From NCBI RefSeq assembly GCF_000820505.1, contig NZ_JWJD01000001.1, positions 131,094 to 195,093 of the forward strand: a stretch of 64,000 bases of DNA, given 5' to 3'. The translations under genes were made by a program, and so were the position numbers. The notes under the pieces are model-generated. The model was not told where the DNA came from and searched no databases. It saw only the letters and a program-made list of their open reading frames with translations. Source of the DNA: Geoalkalibacter ferrihydriticus DSM 17813. GTDB lineage: Bacteria; Desulfobacterota; Desulfuromonadia; Desulfuromonadales; Geoalkalibacteraceae. Shown piece after piece: positions 16,702 to 25,494 of the stretch (position 1 is the stretch's first letter; each line of letters starts with the position of its first letter).

Positions 16702-18645
16702 TTATTCTCTGCCCAATCCTTGTCCCGCCGTCATGATTTGGCCTGTCAGGCACGTCTCGTAGCCGCCCAAATCCTGGATTTTTTTCTGAAAAGCCTCAGT
16801 GCGCAAGAGTTCCAGAAGGGTGAGAATACGGGGGTCATTGAGCAGAGAGTCGGGGATCACCAGATCATAGCGCTCCGGTGCCAATGGCACGAAATCCAGG
16901 CCCAGGGCGCGGGCCGCGGAGAGAATGCCGAGGCCGCAATCGGATGCGCCGGAGAGCACGTTGACCGCCACCGCCATATGTGTGTGTTCCTCGCGCTGAT
17001 AGCCGCGAATCTGCTGGGGCGCAATGCCGGCCTGGCGCAGATGGTGATCGAGCAGGATGCGCGTACCGGCGCCGCGCTGACGATTGACGAAGCTGACATC
17101 AGCGCGGGCGAGATCCGCCAGGCTCGAGATGCCCTTGGGATTGCCGGGCGCGACGATGAATCCCTGATGCCGAATCGCCAGGTTGACCACGGTCACCGCC
17201 AGATCGGGCAGGTAGCGTTGTAAAAAGGGAAAATTGAAGTCCTGTGTCTGCGGATCAAAGAGATGACAGCCGCTGATCATCGCCGCGTCATTTTTCAGGG
17301 CGGTCAACCCGCCGAGGCTACCCACGTTGGTCGAGACCAGACGATAGGGCTCTGTGAGGCCCATCATTTCGTTGGTCAGCAGATCAAGGGTGTTGTCGTG
17401 GCTGCCGACATGCAATAGAACCCGCTCGAGGCTCGATTCCGGCACCAGCAACTCGGCCTCCATTTCGGCACCCTGCTCGATGCCTTCGCCGGCTGCGGGA
17501 ATGCGGGCCAGGGCCTGGGCACGGATAAGAGTGGAGAGCAGGCCCGCGCCGCGGCCGAACGGAGTTGCGATAGCTTGGGCGCCGCAGGTGCCCACCGCCA
17601 GGCGCAGGATTTCCTCGATGCCCAGGCGAGAGGGGGTCTTGCGGCTCAGACGCACGGTTTTTCGCGGCCGTTGCGGGGGTTGCCGGCGACCCAGCCAGGC
17701 CACCAGGGGCGCCAGGATTTCTTCAAAGCAGACGATGGCGCTGCCTGGAAAACCCGGCGCTCCGATTAACAGTTTGCCTCGGGCAACGGCGAGCAGGGTC
17801 GGCTTGCCGGGACTGATTGCCAGACCGTGGGCGAGAACCTGTCCCAGTTCATCGAAAACGCGACGCGTAAAATCCTTGCTGCCGGCGGAGGATCCGGCGC
17901 CGACGACGACCACATGGGCATCACTCTCGAGGCCGGCAATAACCGCAGCGCGCAATTTGTCCGGGTCGTCGGCTACCGGCGACACCCGGCGCGGTTGGGC
18001 GCCCCATTGACGGGCCAGGGCACAGAAAATCTGGGAATTGCTTTCAATGACCTGGCCTGGCGCCGGGGTCGGTCGGGTGGTAAAATCGAGAACCTCATCA
18101 CCGGTGGGAATGAAGGTCATGCGAATCTCTTCCCAGGTTTCCAGTTCCCACACGCCGGCGGTAAGCAGGGCACCGATGTCGTAAGGAGACAGGAGGTGGT
18201 TCTGCGGCAGTAACAGTTCGGTGGCGACGATGTCCTCGCCGATGCGGCGCACGTGCATCCAGGGATAGGCTGCGGCATCGATCTCAATTTCGCCGCCCGG
18301 CAGCTGGATTATGTCTTCAATCTTAATGACCGCGTTGGTCTCGTCAGGCAGGGGTTGGCCGGTGTTGATGGGAAAGCAGGTGCGCCCCGGCGTCAATTTC
18401 AGGGGGGTCTCTTCGCGAGCGCCGAAAGTCTCCTCCGCGCGGACCGCATACCCATCCATGGCGGCACTGTGATAGGGGGGCGAGGAGACGCGGGCGTAAA
18501 CCGGTGCCGCCGTCACCCGACCGGCGGCCTCGTGCGTTTGAATTGTCACGGCGGCGACCAGCCTGTCACGCTCAAGGGCGGTGCGCCCTCGCTCCAGGGC
18601 GTCAGCGACGGTCAGAGTCTGAAGGTAGATGTTGCGTTGGGACAT
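16702..18645 (-). CDS. moeA: MoeA fused to a C-terminal periplasmic-binding-like domain
   Basis: Residues 1-400 are a MoeA molybdopterin molybdenumtransferase, with PYHSAAMDGYAVRAE, FIPTGDEVLDF and GAGSSAGSKDFT as family marks. It inserts Mo (or W) into adenylated molybdopterin. Residues from about 410 to the end resemble the PBP-like domain (VGSHDNTLDLL, NRQRGAGTRILLDHHL) often fused to MoeA or to molybdate regulators, which may sense or bind the oxyanion. At 647 residues it is longer than plain MoeA for this reason. It lies 52 bp downstream of a second moeA, so the two probably form an operon. The start ATG at 18645 gives the expected N-terminus. Confidence 0.9.
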   Translation of the reverse strand: MSQRNIYLQTLTVADALERGRTALERDRLVAAVTIQTHEAAGRVTAAPVYARVSSPPYHSAAMDGYAVRAEETFGAREETPLKLTPGRTCFPINTGQPLPDETNAVIKIEDIIQLPGGEIEIDAAAYPWMHVRRIGEDIVATELLLPQNHLLSPYDIGALLTAGVWELETWEEIRMTFIPTGDEVLDFTTRPTPAPGQVIESNSQIFCALARQWGAQPRRVSPVADDPDKLRAAVIAGLESDAHVVVVGAGSSAGSKDFTRRVFDELGQVLAHGLAISPGKPTLLAVARGKLLIGAPGFPGSAIVCFEEILAPLVAWLGRRQPPQRPRKTVRLSRKTPSRLGIEEILRLAVGTCGAQAIATPFGRGAGLLSTLIRAQALARIPAAGEGIEQGAEMEAELLVPESSLERVLLHVGSHDNTLDLLTNEMMGLTEPYRLVSTNVGSLGGLTALKNDAAMISGCHLFDPQTQDFNFPFLQRYLPDLAVTVVNLAIRHQGFIVAPGNPKGISSLADLARADVSFVNRQRGAGTRILLDHHLRQAGIAPQQIRGYQREEHTHMAVAVNVLSGASDCGLGILSAARALGLDFVPLAPERYDLVIPDSLLNDPRILTLLELLRTEAFQKKIQDLGGYETCLTGQIMTAGQGLGRE

Positions 18646-18697
18646 GTTATGTGGGCTCCCTGTAACCGCAAGAAAATGTGGGTAAATGAGGAGAAAA

Positions 18698-19936
18698 TCA
18701 AATCAGCCAGACATCCACCGGGCGGCCTTCGAGTAAACCTTCAGTTTCCGCAGAGATGACCAGCAGAGCATCGCTGTGCAACAGGGTGCGCAACAGGCCC
18801 GACTTGCCCATGACGGGATGGGCGAGCAGGCCGTCCGCCGTTTCTTCCAGGCGCACCCGCAGATAATCTTCGCGGCCTTGGCTGGAGGGGACATTACGGG
18901 TGAGAAGGGCGCGCCGCAGTGACCTGCGGCTCTCGTCAAAAGCACGGCCGTCACCGGCCAGATGCCGCACCAGGGGTTGGCCCAGTACCAGCATCACGAT
19001 CTGCGCCGAGCCGACTTGTCCGGGCAGCCCGAGGATGGGTTTAGCGCCGACCCGAGCGAGGATCGTCGGCTTACCGGGCGCCATGGCGACGCCGTGAGCC
19101 AGAATCTGTGCCCCCGGCAGTTGCGCGATGGCGTCCAGGGTGTGATCACGGGTTCCCTTGGAGCTGCCACCGGACAAAAGGAGAGCATCGCTGTTTTTCA
19201 GTCCGCGCTCCAGAGCGTCGCGCAAAGCCTCAAGATCATCGCGAACGATTCCAAGCGGTTCGACGACACCCCCGGCTTGCATCACCATGGCGGCAACAGC
19301 GTGCGAGTTGACGTCACGCATTTCACCGGGCCGCGGTTGTGCCTCCACCGGTACAATTTCATCGCCGGTCGATAAGATGGCGACGCGTGGTCGCCGATGC
19401 ACGCGGATTTGCGTCAGGCCCAGGGCTGCCAGCAGCCCCATTTCGGGAACGCGCAAGCGCGTGCCTCGTTTCAGCAGGGGAGAGCCCTTGCGCGCGTCCT
19501 CGCCGCGAAACATGAGGTTCTCTCCGGGAGCCAGGCTGCGCCGCACTTCGATGGTGCCGTCGCCGATATCATGCGTATATTCGACCATGACCACGCTGTC
19601 GGCGCCGGGCGGCAGAAAACCGCCGGTGGGAATCCAGGCGCATTCACCGGGTTGCAGGCTAAAGTTCGGAAAAACATTGACCTCAATGCAATGGCGGCAT
19701 TCAAGGTAGGCCGGATTGCCTTCGCCGGCGCCGAAGGTATCGGCCGCGGCCAGGGCATAGCCGTCCATGCAGGAGCGGTCTCCGGCCGGCAAATCCTCGC
19801 AGGCGGTGAGGTCGGCGGCAAGAATCCGATCGAGGGATTCGGAAAAAGCGATGGATTCATCAGGTGTGGCGTTGAATTGTTGCAAAAGCTTGGTGAATTC
19901 GGCACGGGTCAAGGTCGAAAGAAAACGACTACTCAT
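18698..19936 (-). CDS. moeA: MoeA, molybdopterin molybdenumtransferase
   Basis: This 412-residue protein starts at the ATG at 19936, with a GGAG site; the open frame extends 49 codons upstream but that part is hydrophobic noise. Family marks are DRSCMDGYALAAADTFG, WIPTGGFLPPGADSVVMVE, AILSTGDEIVP and LLSGGSSKGTRDHT. It catalyses the final metal insertion step of Mo-cofactor synthesis. Two MoeA copies in one operon, one with a binding-protein domain, suggest separate handling of Mo and W or division of labour; that is inference. Confidence 0.93.
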   Translation of the reverse strand: MSSRFLSTLTRAEFTKLLQQFNATPDESIAFSESLDRILAADLTACEDLPAGDRSCMDGYALAAADTFGAGEGNPAYLECRHCIEVNVFPNFSLQPGECAWIPTGGFLPPGADSVVMVEYTHDIGDGTIEVRRSLAPGENLMFRGEDARKGSPLLKRGTRLRVPEMGLLAALGLTQIRVHRRPRVAILSTGDEIVPVEAQPRPGEMRDVNSHAVAAMVMQAGGVVEPLGIVRDDLEALRDALERGLKNSDALLLSGGSSKGTRDHTLDAIAQLPGAQILAHGVAMAPGKPTILARVGAKPILGLPGQVGSAQIVMLVLGQPLVRHLAGDGRAFDESRRSLRRALLTRNVPSSQGREDYLRVRLEETADGLLAHPVMGKSGLLRTLLHSDALLVISAETEGLLEGRPVDVWLI

Positions 19937-20171
19937 GAAAAACTCCGATAATATTCTGATAAGAATGTAATTATACAGAAAAAGTCGGAAAGATGAAAAA
20001 TTTTTGTCCTTGAGATAAAAAAAGAACAACCAAGGGGCGGGGTGCAAGCGCAAGGCAGCAAGCAACACCTCAGGATAAGTCAAAAAGATGTGCCATATCG
20101 CTGAGACTGTGCCGCGGTTGGCGCAGGCGAACGTAAAGCAAATTTGCTTGGCAGGAGATATTCAGGAACCG

Positions 20172-20357
20172 CTATTCGAGAGCGTGCCTGCCGCCAGTCT
20201 TTTCCTCCGAAAATGTATCCTGTTCAATGATGACGTTGTTGAGAGTAATTTGAGCACGATAGGGCCGATCGGGGTCGAGGCCGAGGGATTTGAACAGGCG
20301 GCTGACCTCACGTGGATTGCGGCCTAGGATTTGGTCGAGGGTAAAATCGAGGCGCAT
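20172..20357 (-). CDS. Small hypothetical protein
   Basis: The 61-residue product starts at the ATG at 20357, which has a GGAG site 10 bases away (MRLDFTLDQILGRNPREV). It reads as an N-terminal helix pair followed by a strand (YRAQITLNNVIIEQDTF). I recognise no family. It lies downstream of another small unknown on the same strand (80-bp gap). The clean ribosome site supports it. Confidence 0.5.
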   Translation of the reverse strand: MRLDFTLDQILGRNPREVSRLFKSLGLDPDRPYRAQITLNNVIIEQDTFSEEKTGGRHALE

Positions 20358-20437
20358 AAGACAGGTCTCCTTGGTCGAGCGGAAAAAGTGGCGTGGAGCA
20401 TCATATGTCTTAATGCAAATGGTGGGCCATAAAAAGT

Positions 20438-20815
20438 TCAGAGTTCGCTCCATCCTTCAAAATTGCGTAACAGTTCGCACAAGACCTCGACTCGTTCGTG
20501 ATCAAGGTTGAAGGTCAGCCCGCAAAAAGATTTGTAACAGTCAATGCGCGCCGCCAACTCCTCACCCCAGGCCGGGTCATAAAAACTCACCATGGCTGCC
20601 AGAAGCTGCTCTTCCCCTCCGCTCTCCCGGGCGAATACCTCTTCAACCTGGTCACGCAGGGGGCGCAGTTGATCCTTGTCGCGCGCCTCTTGCGTGGTTG
20701 CCGGTCCGAAAAGATGCCCACCGAGAAAATCGACTCCGCGTTTCCAGGCTGCGAGAAAGTTCTGGGTTTTGTCGGCGGATTGTTCAAGTACATTGAGAAC
20801 ATTGTCCTTGTTCAT
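20438..20815 (-). CDS. Hypothetical helical protein
   Basis: The 125-residue product is acidic and almost fully helical, with no signal peptide or motif I know. It may form a two-gene unit with the small gene at 20172-20357. The start is an ATG at 20815. Function unknown. Confidence 0.6.
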   Translation of the reverse strand: MNKDNVLNVLEQSADKTQNFLAAWKRGVDFLGGHLFGPATTQEARDKDQLRPLRDQVEEVFARESGGEEQLLAAMVSFYDPAWGEELAARIDCYKSFCGLTFNLDHERVEVLCELLRNFEGWSEL

Positions 20816-20975
20816 ATCTGAACTCTCACTGGTTTACGATCTCCACCGTTCTATTTTAACGTATTCGTGCCAAAGCGCAGGAAGTTTATGGGAAAAAGGC
20901 GATGCGCGGGGGACAACTGCCTGTTATCCTTCTGAGACGGAAAACATTTTGTGTTGAAAATTTCCTGGGGGAGTG

Positions 20976-22292
20976 ATGAGAAAAAAGTCCATCGTGGTTG
21001 TGGGCGCGGGCATGGCTGGCTTGAGTGCCGGGTATGCTTTGCGCAATCAGGGTTTTGAGGTCAGAGTGCTGGAGGCGGGCAGCCGCGTCGGCGGTCGCGC
21101 CAGTAGCGATTTCGTCGAAGATTGCGTGCTCGATCGGGGTGCGCAGTTTCTCTCGGATGGTTATGTCAATGTTTGCCGGCTGATCGATGAGTTAGACTTG
21201 CGCGACGAATTACGCCCAGCCAGCCCGTGGACTGCGGTGGTTCACGACGGCAAGGGGCGGGCGGTGAGTTCCGATCGTCCATGGAGCGTGAACACCAGCG
21301 GCCTTTTGGGGATGTCCGACGCCTTGGTTCTCGCCAACGGATCGCGGCAGATGTTCAAGGCAACCAGTGCCTTGCCCCTTGATGATTTCTCCCGCTGGGC
21401 GGATTTTGATGACGAGGTGGCCGATCAGTGGCTTATTCGCCAGTTTAATCCTCAGATTCTCGATTACATTTTTGAGCCCATGCTGCAAGGGTTCTATTTT
21501 CAGGAGCCGGAAGATCTGTCGCGTGCCCTGGCCATGCTGTTGTGGAATTTCGGCGGGCGCGGCAAGCAGCCCCGCGTTCTTCTTGGGGGCATGGAGGACT
21601 TTGCCGAGGCCTTGGCAAAAACGCTTGAGGTTCATTTGCGCTCTGCCGTTGAAGAGATTGAGGTCGAGGCCGATCAGGTCGTGGTTCGCACGGCCGAGGC
21701 CTGCTTTTCCGCCGACTATGTCGTGCTTGCTGTACCGGCACCCGTAGCGCAGGCACTTTATGCGCCCGTCGATGAGGTTGAGCGCAGGTTGTTGCTGACG
21801 CCTTATTCTTCGGCTGTGGCCCTGTCCCTGCTGATACCCGACGGTCTGCCCAAGAGCCCGATGCCGAGTGACGTTCACGCCATCATGATTCCGCGCCGCG
21901 AGCGTCGCATCCTTGGCAGCGTCATCTTGGCGTCGCGAAAATGTCCCATTCATGTCGATCGTGGAGAAATGCTTACCGTGATGCTCAGCGGCGCTGCGTC
22001 ACAGCGCCTGCTCGATGCACCCTTAAGCGATATTCTTGCCGAGGTCGTTCCTGAACTCGAATCCTACTATCCTGGTCTCAAGGCACGCCTCGATATGGTG
22101 CGCGCCTACCGTTGGCGCGAGGCTTGCGCGGGAACTTCCGTCGGACGTTGTCGCGATCTGCAGGCCTATCGCGCCCAAGGTTCGCGCGGCCGGGTTTTAA
22201 TGGCCGGAGATTACATGGGCGCACCGAACGTGGAGGGTGCCGTTGAAAGCGGTTTATGGGCGGCGCGAACAATTGCGGCCAAGGGTGATTGA
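20976..22292 (+). CDS. FAD-dependent oxidoreductase, protoporphyrinogen oxidase/amine oxidase-like
   Basis: The 438-residue protein opens with an FAD-binding Rossmann motif, IVVVGAGMAGLSAGYALRN, followed by VLEAGSRVGGRASS, the GG-doublet of the amine oxidase/PPOX superfamily. The C-terminus has the second FAD segment, VLMAGDYMGAPNVEGAVESG. This fits HemG/HemY-like or related flavin oxidases; the substrate is not certain. The start is the ATG at 20976 behind GGGGGAG; a GTG three bases earlier is also possible. The next gene, an exported superoxide dismutase, follows in the same direction after about 108 bp. Confidence 0.85.
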   Translation: MRKKSIVVVGAGMAGLSAGYALRNQGFEVRVLEAGSRVGGRASSDFVEDCVLDRGAQFLSDGYVNVCRLIDELDLRDELRPASPWTAVVHDGKGRAVSSDRPWSVNTSGLLGMSDALVLANGSRQMFKATSALPLDDFSRWADFDDEVADQWLIRQFNPQILDYIFEPMLQGFYFQEPEDLSRALAMLLWNFGGRGKQPRVLLGGMEDFAEALAKTLEVHLRSAVEEIEVEADQVVVRTAEACFSADYVVLAVPAPVAQALYAPVDEVERRLLLTPYSSAVALSLLIPDGLPKSPMPSDVHAIMIPRRERRILGSVILASRKCPIHVDRGEMLTVMLSGAASQRLLDAPLSDILAEVVPELESYYPGLKARLDMVRAYRWREACAGTSVGRCRDLQAYRAQGSRGRVLMAGDYMGAPNVEGAVESGLWAARTIAAKGD

Positions 22293-22400
22293 TACGCCGC
22301 AGATTTGGTGGGACTTGCTTGTAATTCGCAAAAAATCTGCTTGAATGACCAAGCACGGTGCTTTAATCCGCCATTATTTCTTTCGTCAGGGAGGTTCGTC

Positions 22401-23093
22401 ATGTTCGGTCGTAAATTCGTATTATCGGTCGTTTTTTTGTGTGTGGTGCCGCTTGTCGCCGCGACTGCCTTCGCCAAGCCCTTTTCCCTTGAACCCCTGC
22501 CTTATGCATCTGACGCCCTTGAGCCCTATATCGATAAAATGACCATGGAGATCCACCACGGTCTTCACCACCAGGCCTACATCAACAATCTCAATGCCCA
22601 GGTGAAAAACTTTCCGCAGCTTGAAGGCATGTCCCTGGAAGAGATGATGGGGAAAATCTCGACCTTCAGCGCGGCGGTACGCAACAATGGCGGGGGGCAT
22701 TACAACCACGATTTGTTCTGGAAGGTGATGGCACCGCCGGGGCAGGGTGGCGAACCCTCTTCCGAGTTGGTCAAGGCCATTGATAAGGCCTTCGGCACCA
22801 TGGACGAGATGAAAAAGCAATTCAATCAGGCGGGCGCGACGCGCTTCGGCTCGGGTTGGGCCTGGCTGATCGTTACGGCGGACAAGGAACTGGCGGTCAC
22901 CTCGACGGCGAATCAGGACAACCCGCTCATGGACATCGCCGAAGTCAAGGGAACCCCGATTCTCGCCCTCGATGTCTGGGAACACGCCTATTATCTGAGC
23001 TATCAGAACCGCCGGGGCGCCTACCTTGATTTCTGGTGGAACCTGGTGAACTGGAACGAAGTCAATCGCCGCTATGCGGAAGCTCTTCGCTAG
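22401..23093 (+). CDS. Exported Fe/Mn superoxide dismutase
   Basis: From the ATG at 22401 (GGGAGG upstream) the 230-residue protein begins with a Sec-type signal peptide (LSVVFLCVVPLVAATAFAKP, cleavage near Ala25). The SOD fold follows, with metal ligands in EIHHGLHHQAYINNLN (His), GGGHYNHDLFW (His), and LDVWEHAYYLSYQNRRG (Asp and His). It converts superoxide to peroxide and oxygen, here outside the cytoplasm. Most bacterial Fe/Mn SODs are cytosolic, so the leader is notable. Metal choice cannot be settled by eye. Confidence 0.93.
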   Translation: MFGRKFVLSVVFLCVVPLVAATAFAKPFSLEPLPYASDALEPYIDKMTMEIHHGLHHQAYINNLNAQVKNFPQLEGMSLEEMMGKISTFSAAVRNNGGGHYNHDLFWKVMAPPGQGGEPSSELVKAIDKAFGTMDEMKKQFNQAGATRFGSGWAWLIVTADKELAVTSTANQDNPLMDIAEVKGTPILALDVWEHAYYLSYQNRRGAYLDFWWNLVNWNEVNRRYAEALR

Positions 23094-23174
23094 TGCCTCG
23101 TGCAGTTAGTCCGTTCAGATAATTCTGAGCAATCTTGCCTGCTTGCTGGCAAGGCGCGTCGACGCAGGCCCGAA

Positions 23175-24191
23175 TTAACCGCTCGAGGGATGAGGAAAGC
23201 ACATTGCGTAATCGCTGCACAGACCACAGGCGGGCGCCTTGCACAGGCGCCCGCCTTGCTGTTCGCACACCTGCTTGTAAAGGTAGCGTTTCCAGCGCAT
23301 GCCCTGATGGTTGGCTGCTGCGAGGGACGGCAGATGGCGGGCGATGGCGGCGCTGAGCTGGGGGCGCTCAAAAAGCCCCATGGCGACCCACAGGTGACCG
23401 GGACGGGCGGCGCGCGCCGTGAGGATTCGTACCAGCCAGCGAGCCATTTTGTACTGCGTTCCACTGCTGTTATTGGGGATGTGAGCCATCAGCAGTGCAA
23501 GAATATCGTCAGATTGTTCCGGCGCCAGGTGCGGGGCGGCCGTTACATAATCGCCGAGAAGGCCCGGAGGGATGTCGGGAAATAAGGTGTTGAGAATGTC
23601 CTCAAAATCCTCGTTGCTCAGGCCGAGAGCGGTGGCCGGCTGCTGAGATTCCTCTGTCGCTACGCACAACAGACAGGTGAACAGGTGGCGGTCGTGCGCA
23701 TCGACGTGGGCAGGACAGGGGCTGTCCATCAGGGTGCGGTACAAAGGATCCGCCGCCGTCACACGTGGGCCGTGTGCTTCTTGGGGGGGCAGAATTTTCT
23801 CAATCCGGCGGCTGTCGACCCGAGCGGCATCCACCGCGGCGTGCAATGCTTCCACCGCCAGTTCGGAGCAATAGCCGCGTTCTTGTGGCAGCCCGCCGAG
23901 CAGTTTTTCCACTTCGATGCGGGAAAGCCTCGAGGCTTCATTCGGGGTGCGGTGCAGGGCCAGTTCGGCTGCCGCGGCACAGGCGGCCATGGAGAAACCG
24001 CAGCCGAAAACCTGGTAGCGCAATTCCTCAATACGATCCTCGCGGATGCGCAGGAAAAACCGCGCCGCCAACCGTTTGCCGGCCTCGTCTTCGCCCAGGC
24101 CGACTTCGCCGATGCCGTCGGCGTCGGGCAGGGTGCCGGCGCGTCGGTTGTCGGCCGCCCAGCGGCGGATGGTTTCGGTATAACCGGACAT
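23175..24191 (-). CDS. NifU_N-NifQ fusion protein, molybdenum/Fe-S delivery to NifEN
   Basis: This 338-residue protein has two parts. Residues 1-140 resemble the IscU/NifU_N Fe-S scaffold, with the second and third ligand Cys segments visible (YQVFGCGFSMAACAA and GYCSELAVEAL). The first ligand Cys is missing: the usual ACGD position reads GEDE. Residues from about 165 on resemble NifQ and end in the full NifQ metal motif C-x4-C-x2-C-x5-C (CKAPACGLCSDYAMC). NifQ passes Mo to NifEN for FeMo-cofactor assembly, and this gene follows nifN by 7 bp in the nifE-nifN operon, so a Mo-Fe-S delivery role is well supported. Confidence 0.85.
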   Translation of the reverse strand: MSGYTETIRRWAADNRRAGTLPDADGIGEVGLGEDEAGKRLAARFFLRIREDRIEELRYQVFGCGFSMAACAAAAELALHRTPNEASRLSRIEVEKLLGGLPQERGYCSELAVEALHAAVDAARVDSRRIEKILPPQEAHGPRVTAADPLYRTLMDSPCPAHVDAHDRHLFTCLLCVATEESQQPATALGLSNEDFEDILNTLFPDIPPGLLGDYVTAAPHLAPEQSDDILALLMAHIPNNSSGTQYKMARWLVRILTARAARPGHLWVAMGLFERPQLSAAIARHLPSLAAANHQGMRWKRYLYKQVCEQQGGRLCKAPACGLCSDYAMCFPHPSSG

Positions 24192-24198
24192 GGTTTTT

Positions 24199-25494
24199 TT
24201 ACCCTTTTGCGAAATGTGTTCTCATGTGTTCGGCGGCGTTGGCCGCTTCAAAGAGAAAATAACTTCCGCCCTCGTAGAGCACATCGTTTTTCAGTTGATT
24301 TCCTACCTGCTCCCAATTGGGAAAGCCCCTCAACACAAGCCCCTTTCGATATCTGTCAGCCAACGCTTCGCAATGAAAGTTGCCGAGGATCATGTCGTAT
24401 TCGTCGTGCAGAATTTCGGCGTCTTGCAAATCACCAACCAGAATCCGGGCGGCCTTGATCTCTGTGAGTTGAGGTGAGTCGACGCTGGCCACCGCCAGGG
24501 CAACGCGTCCTCCCGCTTCATGGAGTGCCTGGCAGATGCCGGCGATCTGATCAGGATCACCGGCCACCAGAAAGCGTGTTTGGCCAAGGGCAAAATGGCT
24601 ATCGAGAAGCGCATCCTGGAGGCGCAGACGCCAGCGTACCACGGACGGATGAGGAACCTGCGTCGCGCTCTGCGCGAGCAGCATCGCGACCAGGGCATCG
24701 GTGGCTTCCAGGCCCTGGAGGTGGTCGAAATGAAAGGCCGCGGCGCCGGGATTTTTTTCCAGAAAAGCCGCGCCGCAGGGCTTCATCGAGGCGCCGACGG
24801 TGACCACCAGGCCCGCTTCTGCAAGGTTCTTGATGTCTTCCACCTCGATGCCGCCGCCGCTGAGGGCGCCTTGTTTTTGCCCGAGGTGTCCGTCCAGAGA
24901 GGTGGAAAGATCGGGCAGGGCATGAACTTCAAAGCCGAACAGGGTGATGAAATCCTTGATTTTCTCGACCTCGATGGGCTGCAGGCCGACGTGGGGTAGA
25001 AGCACCAGCTTGCCAGGTTTGATCTCTGTCGTCGGACGAACCAGTTGTCGAATCAGGGCGCGGGTCGCCAAGGCCCAGCCGCTTTCCAGGCCGCCCTCGT
25101 AGTCGGGGGTATTGACATGCACCAGGGGAACATCGATTTTTGCGGCGACGCCCGCAATGTCGTCGCCCTTGGTTTCGGTAAGCCCCGTGGTGTGCAGTCC
25201 GACCAGGCGGGGAGACACCTTGGCCGTGATGTTTTTCACCGCTTCAACGATGTTGTAATCGCCGCCATCGAGAATCGCGGTAATGTCGGTTACAGCGGTG
25301 GTTTGAATGGCGATGGGTTCGCTGAAATGACGTGTCAGAAACACCTTGGTAAAGGATGCGCAACCCAGGGCGCCGTGCATCAGCGGCATGCACCGATTGA
25401 CCCCAAGAAACGCCAGCGCCGCGCCCATGGGTTGGGAGAGCTTAATGGGGTTGATCTGTAGAGGCTTATTGGCTTTACGTGTTACTTCTCCCAT
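24199..25494 (-). CDS. nifN: Nitrogenase iron-molybdenum cofactor biosynthesis protein NifN
   Basis: The 431-residue protein pairs with NifE to form the scaffold on which the FeMo-cofactor precursor matures. The family pattern is clear: INPIKLSQPMGAALAFLGV, MHGALGCASFTKVFLTRHF, and HTTGLTETKGDDIAG, with VNTPDYEGGLESGW in the middle. The start overlaps the nifE stop by 13 bp, showing tight coupling. It is of usual length. It is followed at 7 bp by the NifU-NifQ fusion. Confidence 0.95.
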   Translation of the reverse strand: MGEVTRKANKPLQINPIKLSQPMGAALAFLGVNRCMPLMHGALGCASFTKVFLTRHFSEPIAIQTTAVTDITAILDGGDYNIVEAVKNITAKVSPRLVGLHTTGLTETKGDDIAGVAAKIDVPLVHVNTPDYEGGLESGWALATRALIRQLVRPTTEIKPGKLVLLPHVGLQPIEVEKIKDFITLFGFEVHALPDLSTSLDGHLGQKQGALSGGGIEVEDIKNLAEAGLVVTVGASMKPCGAAFLEKNPGAAAFHFDHLQGLEATDALVAMLLAQSATQVPHPSVVRWRLRLQDALLDSHFALGQTRFLVAGDPDQIAGICQALHEAGGRVALAVASVDSPQLTEIKAARILVGDLQDAEILHDEYDMILGNFHCEALADRYRKGLVLRGFPNWEQVGNQLKNDVLYEGGSYFLFEAANAAEHMRTHFAKG

